A DNA stretch of 9,067 nt from positions 1 through 9,067 of the forward strand of contig JAAXJV010000067.1 in the NCBI GenBank assembly GCA_012269655.1, given 5' to 3'. Origin of the DNA: Pseudomonadales bacterium. GTDB lineage: Bacteria; Pseudomonadota; Gammaproteobacteria; Pseudomonadales; Litorivicinaceae. The notes beneath the pieces are model-generated. The model did no database searches and was not told the DNA's origin. It saw only the letters and a list, made by a program, of their open reading frames with translations. Both the position numbers and the translations under genes were made by a program. This document shows positions 1 through 6,692 of this stretch, piece after piece (within the stretch, counting starts at the first letter, position 1; each line of letters begins with the position of its first letter).

Positions 1-696
1 GAGCAAGGCTTTGGTGTGGGCCTTTGGAATTGGCCAGATCACGATTTGGACAAGCTACAAGCAACCGGAGCCAATTTCACGATCATGAACGGTTACCTGG
101 AGGGACGGCTTGCCGACGATGAAGGGGCTGAAATGCTTCTTAAATCGGCTCGTGAAACAGCCCAAATCGGAAAACGTTTGGGGGTTGATCGATTAAACCT
201 GCACGGAACCGGACTGGGTGATGGCGGCATTCCTATCTGGAAACACGATGTCGTCGATGGAACCATGTGGCTAAAGGCCAAAGACACGCTTAATCGAATC
301 TGCGATATGGCTGAACAAGAGGAAGTTACATTCTCGCTAGAGAACCTAAATCTGTTAGATCACCCGGGGTGCCCCTTTGGCTCAACGGAAGATGTTGTGG
401 CATTGGTTTCTTCAGTTAACCGCCCTCAACTGCAGATCAATTTGGATCTGTATCACACACAAATTGGAGAGGGTGATCTAACGCGCTGGTGCAAAAAGGC
501 GTTGCCATGGCTGGGCGAAGTCCAGGTGGCAGACAACCCGGGTCGTTGCGAACCAGGTACAGGTGAAATCAATTATGCCCACATCGCCGCCGCGCTTAAC
601 GAAATGGGCTACGCCGGTCCGGTAGGCATGGAAGCCTTTGCTCAGAGTGACTCTGACTTGGCCTTGGAACGCTTTAAAGCAGCATTTACTTTATAG
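1..696 (+). CDS. Hydroxypyruvate isomerase/IolI-like TIM-barrel sugar isomerase (5'-truncated by window edge)
   Basis: The reading frame is open from base 1 and ends at TAG 694-696, leaving 231 visible residues. Family members are about 260 residues, so roughly 28 N-terminal residues lie outside the window; the GTG at 16 is internal. It belongs to the xylose-isomerase-like TIM-barrel superfamily. Numbered from base 1, the hydroxypyruvate isomerase (Hyi) signature is clear: SLEN with Glu114, NLDLYH with Asp149, VQVAD with Gln175, then PGRCEPGTGEINY and Glu211 in GMEAF. These are the expected metal and acid/base positions. An Asn follows Glu114 where Hyi proteins usually have Pro (IEPIN), and the region around LNLHGTG also differs from E. 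coli Hyi. It may isomerise hydroxypyruvate/tartronate semialdehyde, or interconvert inososes as IolI does; the iol context favours the latter, but this is inference. It is a cytosolic enzyme. It converges on the rpiR gene. Confidence 0.85.
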   Translation, partial: EQGFGVGLWNWPDHDLDKLQATGANFTIMNGYLEGRLADDEGAEMLLKSARETAQIGKRLGVDRLNLHGTGLGDGGIPIWKHDVVDGTMWLKAKDTLNRICDMAEQEEVTFSLENLNLLDHPGCPFGSTEDVVALVSSVNRPQLQINLDLYHTQIGEGDLTRWCKKALPWLGEVQVADNPGRCEPGTGEINYAHIAAALNEMGYAGPVGMEAFAQSDSDLALERFKAAFTL

Positions 697-699
697 CGA

Positions 700-738
700 G
701 CGTAAACCGGCGGGACTGCCGACGCGTTAGGTTTTTTA
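700..738 (+). terminator. Weak hairpin plus T-rich tract after the Hyi-like gene
   Basis: Four bases past the stop codon, GCGT (700-703) and CGGC (708-711) can pair with GCCG (718-721) and ACGC (722-725), with an AAAC bulge and a GGGACT loop. A T-rich stretch (from 732, continuing past 740) follows after a few bases. The stem is interrupted and the T-run is offset by about six bases, so this is only a plausible intrinsic terminator. The T-run overlaps the end of the convergent rpiR gene. Confidence 0.4.
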
Positions 739-1578
739 TTTATTTTTAGTGGCCAAACTCACCGAGAGTGCCTGAGCCACGCATAGAGAAGACGAGAGGG
801 ACCGAATTCCGTGCACCTCGGCCTCTCGCACAATAATCTTTGCACTGGCCCGCGCCGCCAGTGGGCTAAGCTCGCTATCAGTCAACAATATAAGGGGAAC
901 TCCAGCGTCCAGCGCCTGCTGCGCCACCCTCTGGGTCTCTTCAGCATAGGGATGAAAGCTAACCGCAATCATGACATCGTCGTGTCGCATGTTCCCTGCC
1001 TGCTCCATCGTCATGCCGCCCACGCTATCGATCAAGGTTGCACGTCTATCTGCATGACGAAGCGCATAAACAAGATAACTGGCCACCACGAATGTCCGGC
1101 GCACACCCATGATAAAAATATGATTCGCTTGCTGCAGCAGCCCTTCCGCTTTTTCCAGAGCTGAATAATCAAGCTCGCCAACTAAGTGATCTAATGTTGC
1201 AGAATTGGCCGAGGCAAACTGCTCTAGCAACCTTACCGAACTGCCATCGTCCTCCCCAAAGGTTTCTCGCACCATGCTAATTCGGTCTTTGTAACTCGGC
1301 GATTCATGCAGAAGGTGCTGCTGAAAAATCCGCTGCATTTCAGAGAACCCTGAATAACCAAAAGCATTCGCAAAACGGACCAGCGTCGATGGATGCACCC
1401 CTGCATCTTTTGAAATAACCGCGACGGTACCAAATGCAATGTCTTTTGGATTATCCAGGAAATACCTGGCTACCTGTTGAAGGCGCTTACTCAGGGATTG
1501 ATGCTCGTCAGCAATTCGAGCTTTTAGATCATTGAGCGTTTTCGGAGCTTTGGAGATGTTTGAGGGTGATGTTGGCAT
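736..1578 (-). CDS. iolR: MurR/RpiR-family transcriptional regulator, probable inositol repressor IolR
   Basis: This 280-residue protein has the two-domain RpiR layout. The N-terminal HTH_6 domain spans about residues 14-90, with the helix-turn-helix around AVISKDAGVHPSTLVRFANA (53-72) and the following FGYSGFSEMQ. A sugar-binding SIS domain spans about 150-277, with IFIMGVRRTF near 154-163 and the SFHPY motif at 207-211. SIS domains of this family sense phosphorylated sugars, and RpiR-type IolR proteins repress inositol genes in rhizobia and Salmonella. The ligand here is probably an inositol-pathway phosphate such as the IolC product, which is inference. The gene lies 147 bp downstream of iolB on the same strand. 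The ATG at 1576-1578 has only a weak ribosome site (AGAG, eight bases upstream). A GGAA/TTCC repeat upstream suggests autoregulation. The symbol is assigned from family plus context. Confidence 0.9.
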   Translation of the reverse strand: MPTSPSNISKAPKTLNDLKARIADEHQSLSKRLQQVARYFLDNPKDIAFGTVAVISKDAGVHPSTLVRFANAFGYSGFSEMQRIFQQHLLHESPSYKDRISMVRETFGEDDGSSVRLLEQFASANSATLDHLVGELDYSALEKAEGLLQQANHIFIMGVRRTFVVASYLVYALRHADRRATLIDSVGGMTMEQAGNMRHDDVMIAVSFHPYAEETQRVAQQALDAGVPLILLTDSELSPLAARASAKIIVREAEVHGIRSLSSSLCVAQALSVSLATKNK

Positions 1579-1648
1579 CTTTCAGACTCTAACCGGTTAT
1601 ATTGTTTTACTTCTATTGAGCGGAGGTTAAATGAACGCCCTGCTTTTT

Positions 1649-1677
1649 GGAATAAATTTTCCGCGATTGGAAAACAA
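1649..1677 (-). promoter_or_regulatory. Candidate IolR operator and promoter upstream of rpiR
   Basis: Three half-sites occur with exact 10-bp phasing: GGAA (1649-1652), TTCC (1659-1662) and GGAA (1669-1672), each separated by 6 bases. The two right-hand half-sites form a palindrome, TTTTCC-N6-GGAAAA (1657-1674). On the reverse strand a weak promoter overlaps it: TTGTTT (1672-1677), a 17-base spacer, and TATTCC (1649-1654). From memory, a GGAA-N6-TTCC type motif has been reported for RpiR-type IolR in rhizobia. The pattern is seen directly; binding by this regulator is inferred. Confidence 0.55.
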
Positions 1678-1695
1678 GTCCTCACGGCGAGAATT

Positions 1696-1719
1696 AGCCC
1701 AGCGAATAATCCCTGGGCT
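1696..1719 (-). terminator. Hairpin just downstream of iolB
   Basis: AGCCCAG (1696-1702) and CTGGGCT (1713-1719) form a perfect 7-bp stem with a 10-base loop, starting seven bases after the iolB stop codon on the reverse strand. No T-run follows (the next reverse-strand bases are AATTCTC). It may attenuate transcription or stabilise the iolB mRNA end rather than terminate fully. It sits between iolB and the putative rpiR promoter, which fits rpiR having its own promoter. Confidence 0.4.
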
Positions 1720-1725
1720 GCCGGA

Positions 1726-2553
1726 CTAAGCGAGGCCAGCTTTTTTCTTATCTGCCTCAATGATCCACTCATGGTCAGGGTCGTTATGGAAAATCCATTC
1801 ACGGGCAGGACCCGCCATCACGTTGAGGTAGTAAGAAGTGTATCCATGTGGAGCACCTACAGGGTGATATCCTTCGGGGACCATAACCACGCCATTCATT
1901 TCGACCGCCATGGTTTCATCCAATGAGCGATCATCTGTATAGACCCGCTGAAAGACGAATCCTTGCTCTGGATCCATTTTATGGAAGTAGGTCTCTTCAA
2001 GAAGGGTTTCGGTCGGGGCGATATCGCGGTCATGCTTATGAGGTGGATAACTTGACCAGTTTCCATCTGGGGTGATGACCTCGCAGACCAATAACTTTTC
2101 TGCGGCCATGTTGCCAAACAGTACGTTACACACGTGTCGTGTATTGGTTCCCACACCACGGGTTTCGAAGCTGGCTTTGTCGGGCGTTATCAATCGAGCC
2201 GGGAACTCCCCTTTTGCCGGGGCTTTGCACACTGCGATTTCCAGGTCTGTGGTGGCAGTAACTTCAAATTGGTCGGATGGCGGGACATACACTGCATAGG
2301 GAGCCTTTTGTTCAAAAACACTCATCCGATCCCCAAGATCTCGCCAGCTTTCAGACGAGGTAGAGACGTGAGCTTTACCCGTTACCAGCACGACGCAAAC
2401 TTCTTGATCTTCGGTTGCCTGTTTTAGACTTTTGCCGGCTTCCAGCTTGAAAACGTCAAAGCCAACATACTGCCAGCCGGCTGACTCCGGTGTGATGTGC
2501 TGAATTCGGCCGTCAGCATTTGGCGATGAAGCACGAGACAACAACTTAGACAT
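1726..2553 (-). CDS. iolB: 5-deoxy-glucuronate isomerase
   Basis: This 275-residue cytosolic protein of the KduI/IolB bicupin family converts 5-deoxy-D-glucuronate, made by IolD, into 5-dehydro-2-deoxy-D-gluconate, the IolC substrate. The length is typical. The metal-site region is recognisable: PPHKHD with His172 and His174, LLEETYFH with Glu186/Glu187, and VPEGYHPVGAPHGYTSYYLN with His236, followed by NVMAGP. The start is the ATG at 2551-2553, because GAGGG lies seven bases upstream; a TTG at 2563-2565 in the same frame overlaps that ribosome site and is unlikely. The gene is divergent from iolC across a 313-bp control region and is followed by rpiR on the same strand, so iolB is detached from the main iolCDE operon. 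Confidence 0.96.
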   Translation of the reverse strand: MSKLLSRASSPNADGRIQHITPESAGWQYVGFDVFKLEAGKSLKQATEDQEVCVVLVTGKAHVSTSSESWRDLGDRMSVFEQKAPYAVYVPPSDQFEVTATTDLEIAVCKAPAKGEFPARLITPDKASFETRGVGTNTRHVCNVLFGNMAAEKLLVCEVITPDGNWSSYPPHKHDRDIAPTETLLEETYFHKMDPEQGFVFQRVYTDDRSLDETMAVEMNGVVMVPEGYHPVGAPHGYTSYYLNVMAGPAREWIFHNDPDHEWIIEADKKKAGLA

Positions 2554-2603
2554 AGCAACCCTCAATTGTTTTTTTGATAGCCCAGATAGTATCGATTACG
2601 GGT

Positions 2604-2638
2604 GTTATAAAAAAGGAAAATTAGAAATTTCATTCTAA
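2604..2638 (-). promoter_or_regulatory. Candidate iolB promoter with overlapping palindrome
   Basis: A perfect inverted repeat, TTAGAA-N6-TTCTAA, occupies 2621-2638; its core AGAA-N6-TTCT resembles the GGAA-N6-TTCC sites elsewhere at 6 of 8 half-site positions. On the reverse strand a TATAAC -10 candidate lies at 2604-2609, which places the palindrome over the -35/spacer zone of an iolB promoter. The -35 box itself is poor, so the promoter call is tentative. Confidence 0.4.
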
Positions 2639-2727
2639 AAATCGATAATGCCGATCATATTCAAGGGGCATAACCTTGGCTAAGAAACCTCATAAGCTGC
2701 TGTTATCAATGCACAATTCATAATAAT

Positions 2728-2771
2728 GAAATATTTTTTCCATTGCATTGACTGACTGGAAATATATTTCT
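2728..2771 (+). promoter_or_regulatory. Candidate double IolR operator at the iolC promoter
   Basis: Two near-palindromes share the spacing of the rpiR-upstream site: GAAA-N6-TTCC (2728-2741) and GGAA-N6-TTCT (2758-2771). Their starts are 30 bp apart, so they lie on the same face of the helix. The right-hand one contains the perfect 12-bp palindrome GAAATATATTTC (2759-2770), which lies entirely between the iolC -35 and -10 boxes, where a bound repressor would block RNA polymerase. The pattern is direct observation; the regulator assignment is inference. Confidence 0.55.
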
Positions 2772-2776
2772 ATCCT
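2748..2776 (+). promoter_or_regulatory. Probable sigma-70 promoter of the iolC-iolD-iolE-VOC operon
   Basis: TTGACT (2748-2753; 5 of 6 consensus bases) is followed by an exact 17-base spacer and TATCCT (2771-2776; 4 of 6). Transcription would start near 2783, giving an mRNA leader of about 84 bases before the iolC ATG. The leader shows no strong hairpin that I can identify by eye. Confidence 0.6.
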
Positions 2777-2866
2777 AAACCCGCGTATTACAACAAATAG
2801 AAGAAGCATTTCTGTGCACAACAGATCCCCTGCTTCACACCAGTTAGAGCTGTTAGGAGCCACCGT

Positions 2867-4792
2867 ATGAGTGACTTGAAGTCGAGCGTCGGAACACGCG
2901 AACTCGATATTATTTGCCTTGGGCGTGCTGCCGTTGATCTGTACGGAGAGCAAATCGGCAGCCGTTTGGAAGACATGGGCAGCTTTGCAAAATATCTTGG
3001 TGGGTCCTCTGGCAACATCGCATACGGGACCTCTCGGTTAGGTCTACGTTCATCTATGCTTACCCGGGTTGGCGATGAACATATGGGAAGATTCGTCCGC
3101 GAGGAATTCGCTCGCGCACGCGTTGATACCAGCCATGTAATCACCGATAAAGAGCGTCTGACTGGACTGGTCGTCCTAGGCATTAAGGACCAGGACACCT
3201 TCCCATTGATCTTCTATCGCCGTGACTGCGCGGACATGGCTCTCTCCAAAAGCGATTTCACGGCAGATTACATTGCATCGAGTCGCTCTCTATTGATGAC
3301 AGGAACTCACCTTTCTACCCCATCAACTTACGAAGCATGCATGCAAGCGATTGAGTATGCGAAAGCAGCCGGCACTAAAGTTTGTTTAGACATTGACTAC
3401 CGTCCCGTGCTTTGGGGTTTAACCGGTATTGGCGAGGGTGAAAATCGCTTTGTCTCAAATGAAGGGGTTAGCCAGCATTTGCAGACCGTTCTTCCCCACC
3501 TCGATCTGGTCGTGGGTACAGAAGAAGAAGTGCATATTGCTGGCGGTACGACCGATACCATTGCAGCGTTGAAAAAGATCCGCGAGCTATCCAAAGCGAC
3601 GATCGTACTTAAGCTGGGTGCCCTCGGCTGCACCGTTCTCGATGGTGCGATTCCAGATTCTATGGACGATTTTGATGTTTTCACGGGCGTTCGTGTAGAA
3701 GTGCTGAACGTGCTGGGCGCTGGGGATGCCTTTATGTCTGGCTTCCTACGTGGATGGTTAGGTGGAAAGGACTATAAAACCTGCTGTCAGTATGCAAATG
3801 CCTGTGGCGCACTCGTTGTTTCTCGACACGGCTGCGCACCCGCTATCCCATCCGCAGAAGAGCTCGACTACTACATCGAACATGCGGAAGATATTCCTCG
3901 CCCTGACCAGGATAAAGAGCTTAATTACCTGCACCGGGTAACAACTCGTCGTGCTCCAGTATGGAAAGAAATCTATGGTCTAGCCTATGACCATCGCCTG
4001 CAACTGTTTCAAATGGCCCGTGAAGCCGGAACCAGTGAAGAACGCATAAAAACGCTCAAAAAACTCCTGGTTCAAGCGACGAAGGTGGGTGCTGAACAGG
4101 CTGGGCTGGCGAACAACATCGGGGTGTTGATTGATGATACCTACGGACAAGACGCGTTAAACGACGTCACCGGTTTAAATTGGTGGATCGGGCGCCCGGT
4201 CGAAGTTCCAACCTCAAACCCAATCGAATTGGAAGGTGGCCGCTCCATCGGGAGTCGATTGCGTGAATGGCCTCTGGAGCACGTGGTCAAGTGTTTGATT
4301 TTCTATCACCCAGATCAACCTATCGAACATCGCACGGCACAAGAGCGCCAAGCCAAGGAGCTGTACGACGCTTGCTGCGCTTCTGGTCACGAGTTATTGC
4401 TTGAAATCATTCCCCCACGGGACATGGACAACGACGAAGAAACCTTGGTTCGCGCTCTGACTCGTTTCTACAACCTTGATATTCGCCCGGACTGGTGGAA
4501 ACTGCCGGCACCCAGTCGAAATGTATGGGCTAAGTTGACGGACCTGATCAACAGCCGCCAGCCTCATTGCCGCGGTGTTGTGCTATTGGGCCTTGATGCA
4601 CCCATCGAAGAGCTCAAACGGGATTTCGCTAACTCCGCTGGGTTTGATATCTGTAAAGGCTTTACTGTCGGCCGATCTTTGTGGTCTGCAGAGAGCCGAA
4701 AATGGTTGGCTAATGAGATTGATGACAAATCATTTATCACTCAGGTTAGCCAAAACTATTTAAGCCTGATTGAAAGTTGGCGTGCTCGCTAA
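2867..4792 (+). CDS. iolC: Bifunctional 5-dehydro-2-deoxygluconokinase / DUF2090 aldolase (IolC fusion)
   Basis: The 641-residue protein joins two domains. The PfkB/ribokinase-fold kinase (about 13-335) phosphorylates 5-dehydro-2-deoxy-D-gluconate (DKG). It shows LGGSSGNIAYGTSRLG (44-59), LVVGTEEEVHIAGG (214-227) and the PfkB anion-hole/catalytic motif NVLGAGDAFMSGFLRG (281-296) with Asp287. The C-terminal DUF2090 domain (about 350-640, from the PVWKEIYGLAYDHR region, with LLEIIPPR near 511 and GFTVGRSLWSA near 598) resembles class I aldolases. It is thought to cleave DKG-phosphate to DHAP and malonate semialdehyde, replacing a separate IolJ. IolC alone is about 325-340 residues, so the extra length is the fusion. 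Such fusions are known in proteobacteria. The ATG has AGGAG (2855-2859) seven bases upstream. This is the first gene of the forward operon, 22 bp before iolD. Confidence 0.96.
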   Translation: MSDLKSSVGTRELDIICLGRAAVDLYGEQIGSRLEDMGSFAKYLGGSSGNIAYGTSRLGLRSSMLTRVGDEHMGRFVREEFARARVDTSHVITDKERLTGLVVLGIKDQDTFPLIFYRRDCADMALSKSDFTADYIASSRSLLMTGTHLSTPSTYEACMQAIEYAKAAGTKVCLDIDYRPVLWGLTGIGEGENRFVSNEGVSQHLQTVLPHLDLVVGTEEEVHIAGGTTDTIAALKKIRELSKATIVLKLGALGCTVLDGAIPDSMDDFDVFTGVRVEVLNVLGAGDAFMSGFLRGWLGGKDYKTCCQYANACGALVVSRHGCAPAIPSAEELDYYIEHAEDIPRPDQDKELNYLHRVTTRRAPVWKEIYGLAYDHRLQLFQMAREAGTSEERIKTLKKLLVQATKVGAEQAGLANNIGVLIDDTYGQDALNDVTGLNWWIGRPVEVPTSNPIELEGGRSIGSRLREWPLEHVVKCLIFYHPDQPIEHRTAQERQAKELYDACCASGHELLLEIIPPRDMDNDEETLVRALTRFYNLDIRPDWWKLPAPSRNVWAKLTDLINSRQPHCRGVVLLGLDAPIEELKRDFANSAGFDICKGFTVGRSLWSAESRKWLANEIDDKSFITQVSQNYLSLIESWRAR

Positions 4793-4814
4793 CAAGAACT
4801 AGGAAGAATTAATA

Positions 4815-6671
4815 ATGAGTACAATCAGATTAACGATGGCGCAGGCAGTTGTGCGTTATCTCATGGCTCAAAAAGTGGTTATCGACGGTGACAAACTGCC
4901 TATGTTTGCCGGTGTCTGGGCAATTTTTGGACACGGTAACGTTGCCGGATTAGGTGAGGCACTCGAACCCGTTCAGGATCAGTTTCCGACTTACCGCGGA
5001 CAAAATGAACAGACCATGGCGCATGCGGCTATTGCCTATGCAAAAACTTCAAATCGCCGACGGATGATGGCGGTCACAGCCTCTGCCGGACCAGGCTCTG
5101 TCAACATGGTGACCGCATCAGCCGTAGCCCATGTAAACAGACTGCCGGTTCTATTTTTGCCCGGTGATACCTTTGCAACACGAATGCCAGATCCTGTGCT
5201 TCAGCAGGTTGAAAACCCGCATGACTACACATTGACCTCGAATGACGCATTCAAACCCGTCAGTCGTTACTTTGATCGCATCATGCGCCCAGAGCAATTA
5301 CTGGTTGCACTGCCCAATGCCCTACGTGTTCTAACCGACCCTGTCGATTGCGGCCCGGCGTGCCTCGCTATTCCTCAAGATGTTCAAACGATGGCGTTTG
5401 ACTACCCCGAATCTTTCTTTGAAGAAAAGATTCACTACCTACGTCGGCAAGGCCCGGATCTTGACGAATTGAACCGAGCTGTCGAATTGATCAAACAGGC
5501 CAATAAACCGATGATCATTGCGGGTGGTGGCGCGCATTACTCAGAAGCACTCGACGAATTAGACGAGCTGGTAACCCAATTCAATATTCCTGTTGCAGAG
5601 ACTCAGGCCGGCAAAGGCAGTTTGCCTTGGGATCATGCACTTAACGTGGGGGCAATGGGCGTATGCGGTGGCTCTGCCGCAGCAAACCTTGCTGCAGAGA
5701 CCGATCTGATTATTGCCGTTGGTACTCGTTTGGGCGATTTCGCAACGGGTTCGCGCGCTCTGTTCAACGCAGACGCAAAACTTGTCTGCATCAATGTGGG
5801 TTCATGTGATGCAATTAAACACCAGGCACAGCCGCTGGTGGGTGACGCCAAGCTGACCCTGTCGCTGCTCGTAAATGCTTTGTCGGGTTGGAGTAGCGAT
5901 GCCGCATGGGTCGCAAAGTGCTCTGGCGAACGAGCTGAATGGCTAAACACCTGTGACATTGCCATGACCGATCGTGGTTCAGACCTGCCTACCGATGCCG
6001 AAGTCGTTGGCGCCGTTCTGCGGTCCTCTGACCAGACGAAAGACATTGTTGAATGCGCTGCAGGCGGTCTACCTGGCGAATTACAAAAGCTCTGGCGGAC
6101 TCAGCACAGCAAAGGTTATCACTTAGAGTACGGGTACTCCTGCATGGGTTATGAGGTCGCAGGCGGTATCGGTGTAAAAATGGCCAAACCCGACTCCGAA
6201 GTCTATGTGATGGTCGGTGATGGCTCTTACATGATGGCTAACTCGGAAATCTTCACCTCGGTGATGCTCGGTCAAAAATTCATTTTGGTCGTGCTTGATA
6301 ACCGCGGATTTGGTTGTATCCACCGGTTACAAACTACTGGCTGCGGCGGTGCCGGTTTCAACAACCTGTTAGAAGACTGTTTCACTGCGAAAGGCGGTCC
6401 AGCACCAAAAATCGATTTTACTGCTCATGCGAAGGCGATGGGAGCTGGGGGTGAGACCGTCAGTACGATTGTCGAACTAGAAGCGGCCCTTAAACGTGCA
6501 AGAGCGGCAGATCAAACTTACATCATCACGATTGATACAGACCCGCTAGTGACCACCGATGGCGGTTGTTGGTGGGAAGTCGCTGTGCCCGAAGTTTCGC
6601 CTCGCACACAGGTACAAGAAGCCCGCGCGCGATACGACGAGAACAAAAAACGACAATTACAAAACCTCTAA
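4815..6671 (+). CDS. iolD: 3D-(3,5/4)-trihydroxycyclohexane-1,2-dione hydrolase (ThDP-dependent)
   Basis: This 618-residue cytosolic enzyme hydrolyses the cyclic diketone made by IolE, opening the ring to give 5-deoxy-D-glucuronate. It has the three-domain acetolactate-synthase-like layout. The N-terminal pyrimidine-binding domain (about 1-195) carries the conserved cofactor-activating Glu65 in YRGQNEQ and an ASAGPGSVNMVT loop at 89-100. The central domain spans about 215-355. The C-terminal ThDP-binding domain has GDGSYMMANSE (468-478) and ends its metal motif at LDNRGFG with Asn496, a normal GDG-to-N spacing. Length matches the family. The ATG is preceded by AGGA (4801-4804), ten bases away. 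It starts 22 bp after iolC and ends 21 bp before iolE, so co-transcription is likely. No truncation or substituted motif residue was seen. Confidence 0.97.
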   Translation: MSTIRLTMAQAVVRYLMAQKVVIDGDKLPMFAGVWAIFGHGNVAGLGEALEPVQDQFPTYRGQNEQTMAHAAIAYAKTSNRRRMMAVTASAGPGSVNMVTASAVAHVNRLPVLFLPGDTFATRMPDPVLQQVENPHDYTLTSNDAFKPVSRYFDRIMRPEQLLVALPNALRVLTDPVDCGPACLAIPQDVQTMAFDYPESFFEEKIHYLRRQGPDLDELNRAVELIKQANKPMIIAGGGAHYSEALDELDELVTQFNIPVAETQAGKGSLPWDHALNVGAMGVCGGSAAANLAAETDLIIAVGTRLGDFATGSRALFNADAKLVCINVGSCDAIKHQAQPLVGDAKLTLSLLVNALSGWSSDAAWVAKCSGERAEWLNTCDIAMTDRGSDLPTDAEVVGAVLRSSDQTKDIVECAAGGLPGELQKLWRTQHSKGYHLEYGYSCMGYEVAGGIGVKMAKPDSEVYVMVGDGSYMMANSEIFTSVMLGQKFILVVLDNRGFGCIHRLQTTGCGGAGFNNLLEDCFTAKGGPAPKIDFTAHAKAMGAGGETVSTIVELEAALKRARAADQTYIITIDTDPLVTTDGGCWWEVAVPEVSPRTQVQEARARYDENKKRQLQNL

Positions 6672-6692
6672 CTGCCATTTGGAGTCACAACA

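Noticed and set aside
811..1164. 117-codon forward open frame opposite the rpiR gene
   Set aside because: It lies wholly antisense to a well-recognised regulator, shows no domain and has no ribosome site; a shadow frame.
2554..2565. Upstream TTG start adding four residues to IolB
   Set aside because: The TTG overlaps the GAGGG ribosome site that properly serves the ATG at 2551-2553.
2591..2646. Two ATCGAT elements and ATCG-N7-CGAT near iolB
   Set aside because: Short AT-rich matches expected by chance; they lack the phasing seen in the GGAA/TTCC sites.
2788..3198. 136-codon reverse open frame across the iolC leader and start
   Set aside because: Antisense to the PfkB domain, no recognisable family, and it covers the promoter-leader region of iolC.
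5633..6046. 137-codon reverse open frame opposite iolD
   Set aside because: Fully inside the conserved iolD frame, low-complexity Ser/Ala/Arg-rich product; a shadow frame.
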